Shown: positions 14,089 to 14,944 of the stretch, piece by piece
Layout of the letters: every line of letters starts with the position of its first letter
How positions within the stretch are numbered: position 1 is the stretch's first letter
Assembly (NCBI GenBank): GCA_945870085.1
Contig: CAMBQX010000025.1
Span: forward strand, 1-14,944
Source: Bifidobacterium breve
GTDB taxonomy: Bacteria; Actinomycetota; Actinomycetes; S36-B12
Reading direction: 5' to 3'
Length of the DNA: 14,944 nucleotides
Position numbers and translations under genes: made by a program
Notes under the pieces: model-generated
What the model was told of the DNA's origin: nothing
The model's database searches: none
What the model saw: only the letters and a program-made list of their open reading frames with translations

Positions 14089-14625
14089 TTATGCGGTGAG
14101 TGGGCCGGACTTTGCGGCCGGGAAATAATTCTGGCCAATACCCGAAGATCGCTTGGGTACCATCACCGACCGGAACCACGAAACAATTTCGTCGCCATCT
14201 TGATTTAATCCGCGGGTCTTCATTCGAATGATGCCAAGTTCGGGCCGCGATGCACTCTCGCGCACCTCTAGGCAGAGAGACTCCGCGTACAAGGTATCGC
14301 CGATATAAACCGGATGTGTCAACTTGATGTCGGTCCAGCCGAGGTTAGCCACTGCATTTTGGCTCATGTCAATTACTGACAGGCCAAGCACTAGCGCCAC
14401 CGTAAAACCTGAGTTAACGATGACCCGCCCGCCAGTAATTGGGTTGCTCTTGGCGAGGTCTGAGTTGAAATGGTTCTGATTTGTATTGCAAGTCAATAAC
14501 GTGAACCAGGTTGAGTCAGCTTCAGAAATGGTGCGTCCAAAAGGATGTTGGTAGGTGGTACCCACCACAAAATCTTCAAAGAAACGACCGAGTACGGCTG
14601 GCTGCACTGAATCAGAAGTTGTCAT
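14089..14625 (-). CDS. MaoC family hotdog-fold dehydratase/hydratase-like protein
   Basis: This is a likely acyl-CoA hydratase or dehydratase relative. The 178 residues show FFEDFVVGTTYQHPFGRTISEAD (15-37), then WFTLLTCNTNQNHF (40-53), where the hydratase-2 motif sits with His52, followed by the glycine-containing NSGFTVALVLGLSV and SQNAVANLGWTDIKLTHPVYIGDTLYAES, typical of the second half of the hotdog. The usual catalytic Asp, five residues before the His, is Asn47 here. The subgroup containing SQNAVANLGW is common in actinobacteria and includes mesaconyl-CoA hydratase-like members as far as I recall; the substrate remains open. ATG 14625 has no Shine-Dalgarno but a CATAAT hexamer 7 nt upstream. 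It is convergent with the lipase gene, with a 4-nt gap. Confidence 0.88.
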   Translation of the reverse strand: MTTSDSVQPAVLGRFFEDFVVGTTYQHPFGRTISEADSTWFTLLTCNTNQNHFNSDLAKSNPITGGRVIVNSGFTVALVLGLSVIDMSQNAVANLGWTDIKLTHPVYIGDTLYAESLCLEVRESASRPELGIIRMKTRGLNQDGDEIVSWFRSVMVPKRSSGIGQNYFPAAKSGPLTA

Positions 14626-14632
14626 GCCGGCA

Positions 14633-14638
14633 ATTATG
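14633..14638 (-). promoter_or_regulatory. Likely -10 box for leaderless MaoC-family gene
   Basis: CATAAT matches TATAAT at five of six bases and ends 7 nt before ATG 14625, with no Shine-Dalgarno in between. It lies in the 30-nt gap after the DUF3040 gene. Confidence 0.45.
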
Positions 14639-14655
14639 GACTACGGACAGGCCGA

Positions 14656-14944
14656 CTATTGACCGGGAGTGCCATCACCGCGGTTGCGCCAGCGGTCTTC
14701 CATGCGGTCCATAAATCCATTTGAGGATTTCGCTTTACGCGGAGCTACTGGCGTATCAGTTTCTATCGAAACAGTAGCCGGGGCTTTGAATGCAGAATAA
14801 GCGATGAACGCGCTGACCAGCATCAACGCAAAACCGATGATGCCGAGTGCAATCATCATGGTTGCGACTCCGGCCAAAACCATGCCCATGCCCACTAGAA
14901 CTCCGAGAACTCCCAAGGCGGCGCGCCCACGCGAAGTCCGGCTA
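14656..14944 (-). CDS. DUF3040-type small membrane protein, N-terminus cut by window edge
   Basis: The minus-strand frame is open from the right edge to a TAG at 14656, so the gene starts outside the window; an internal TTG at 14916 is not its start. About 95 residues are seen: a basic stretch (SRTSRGRAA), two close hydrophobic segments separated by a short turn, and a charged C-terminus with FMDRMEDRWRNRGDG. That pattern, with paired membrane helices and a closing FM-R-E-RW-RR motif, is that of actinobacterial DUF3040 proteins, whose N-terminus (an EQR-rich helix) would be missing here. Function is unknown. It ends 30 nt before the MaoC-family gene on the same strand. Confidence 0.75.
   Translation of the reverse strand, partial: SRTSRGRAALGVLGVLVGMGMVLAGVATMMIALGIIGFALMLVSAFIAYSAFKAPATVSIETDTPVAPRKAKSSNGFMDRMEDRWRNRGDGTPGQ

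Noticed and set aside
14103..14119. GGCCG/CGGCC hairpin near the lipase-MaoC junction
   Set aside because: It is only 5 bp, lies inside MaoC coding sequence and has no T-run on either strand, so it is not an intrinsic terminator.

Overview
This is a stretch of actinobacterial chromosome. GC content is moderate (mid-50s percent judged by eye), genes are packed tightly, and TTG and GTG starts are frequent. The block rlmN-cdsA-frr-pyrH-tsf-rpsB, then a divergent M23 peptidase gene, then xerC-dprA-comM-yraN-rnhB, is the order I know from Mycobacterium and Streptomyces. The protein sequences also match actinobacterial versions. The short spacers and convergent overlaps suggest a streamlined, possibly planktonic, actinobacterium, but I cannot name a genus.

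Positions 1-5041 (minus strand) form one co-directional run, transcribed in the order rpsB, tsf, pyrH, frr, cdsA, rlmN. It covers ribosomal protein S2, elongation factor Ts, UMP kinase, ribosome recycling factor, CDP-diacylglycerol synthase and the 23S rRNA/tRNA adenine methylase RlmN, which is cut by the left window edge. Translation, pyrimidine supply and membrane lipid synthesis are tied together here. Ahead of rpsB lies a leader with three stacked hairpins and, further upstream, a perfect DnaA box.

Positions 5324-10517 hold a divergent M23 peptidase gene whose reading frame runs about 280 nt antisense into xerC. After it comes the minus-strand DNA-processing run rnhB, yraN, comM, dprA, xerC: RNase HII, a YraN-type putative nuclease, a Mg-chelatase-like ATPase, the DNA-uptake protein DprA and the Xer recombinase. 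Several of these genes overlap by 4-8 nt.

Positions 10582-14944 depart from the conserved order. They carry a DUF3048 lipoprotein, a two-gene operon of a short-repeat protein and an RDD membrane protein, a membrane-anchored or secreted lipase-like hydrolase, a MaoC-family hotdog protein, and the C-terminal part of a DUF3040 membrane protein cut by the right edge. Most of these look like envelope functions.

No RNA genes, insertion sequences, CRISPR arrays or phage genes were seen. The least explained items are the structured rpsB leader with its DnaA box, the repeat-protein/RDD pair, the M23/xerC overlap, and a recurring -10-like hexamer 6-7 nt before the start codon of transcript-leading genes that lack Shine-Dalgarno sequences, which suggests leaderless mRNAs.
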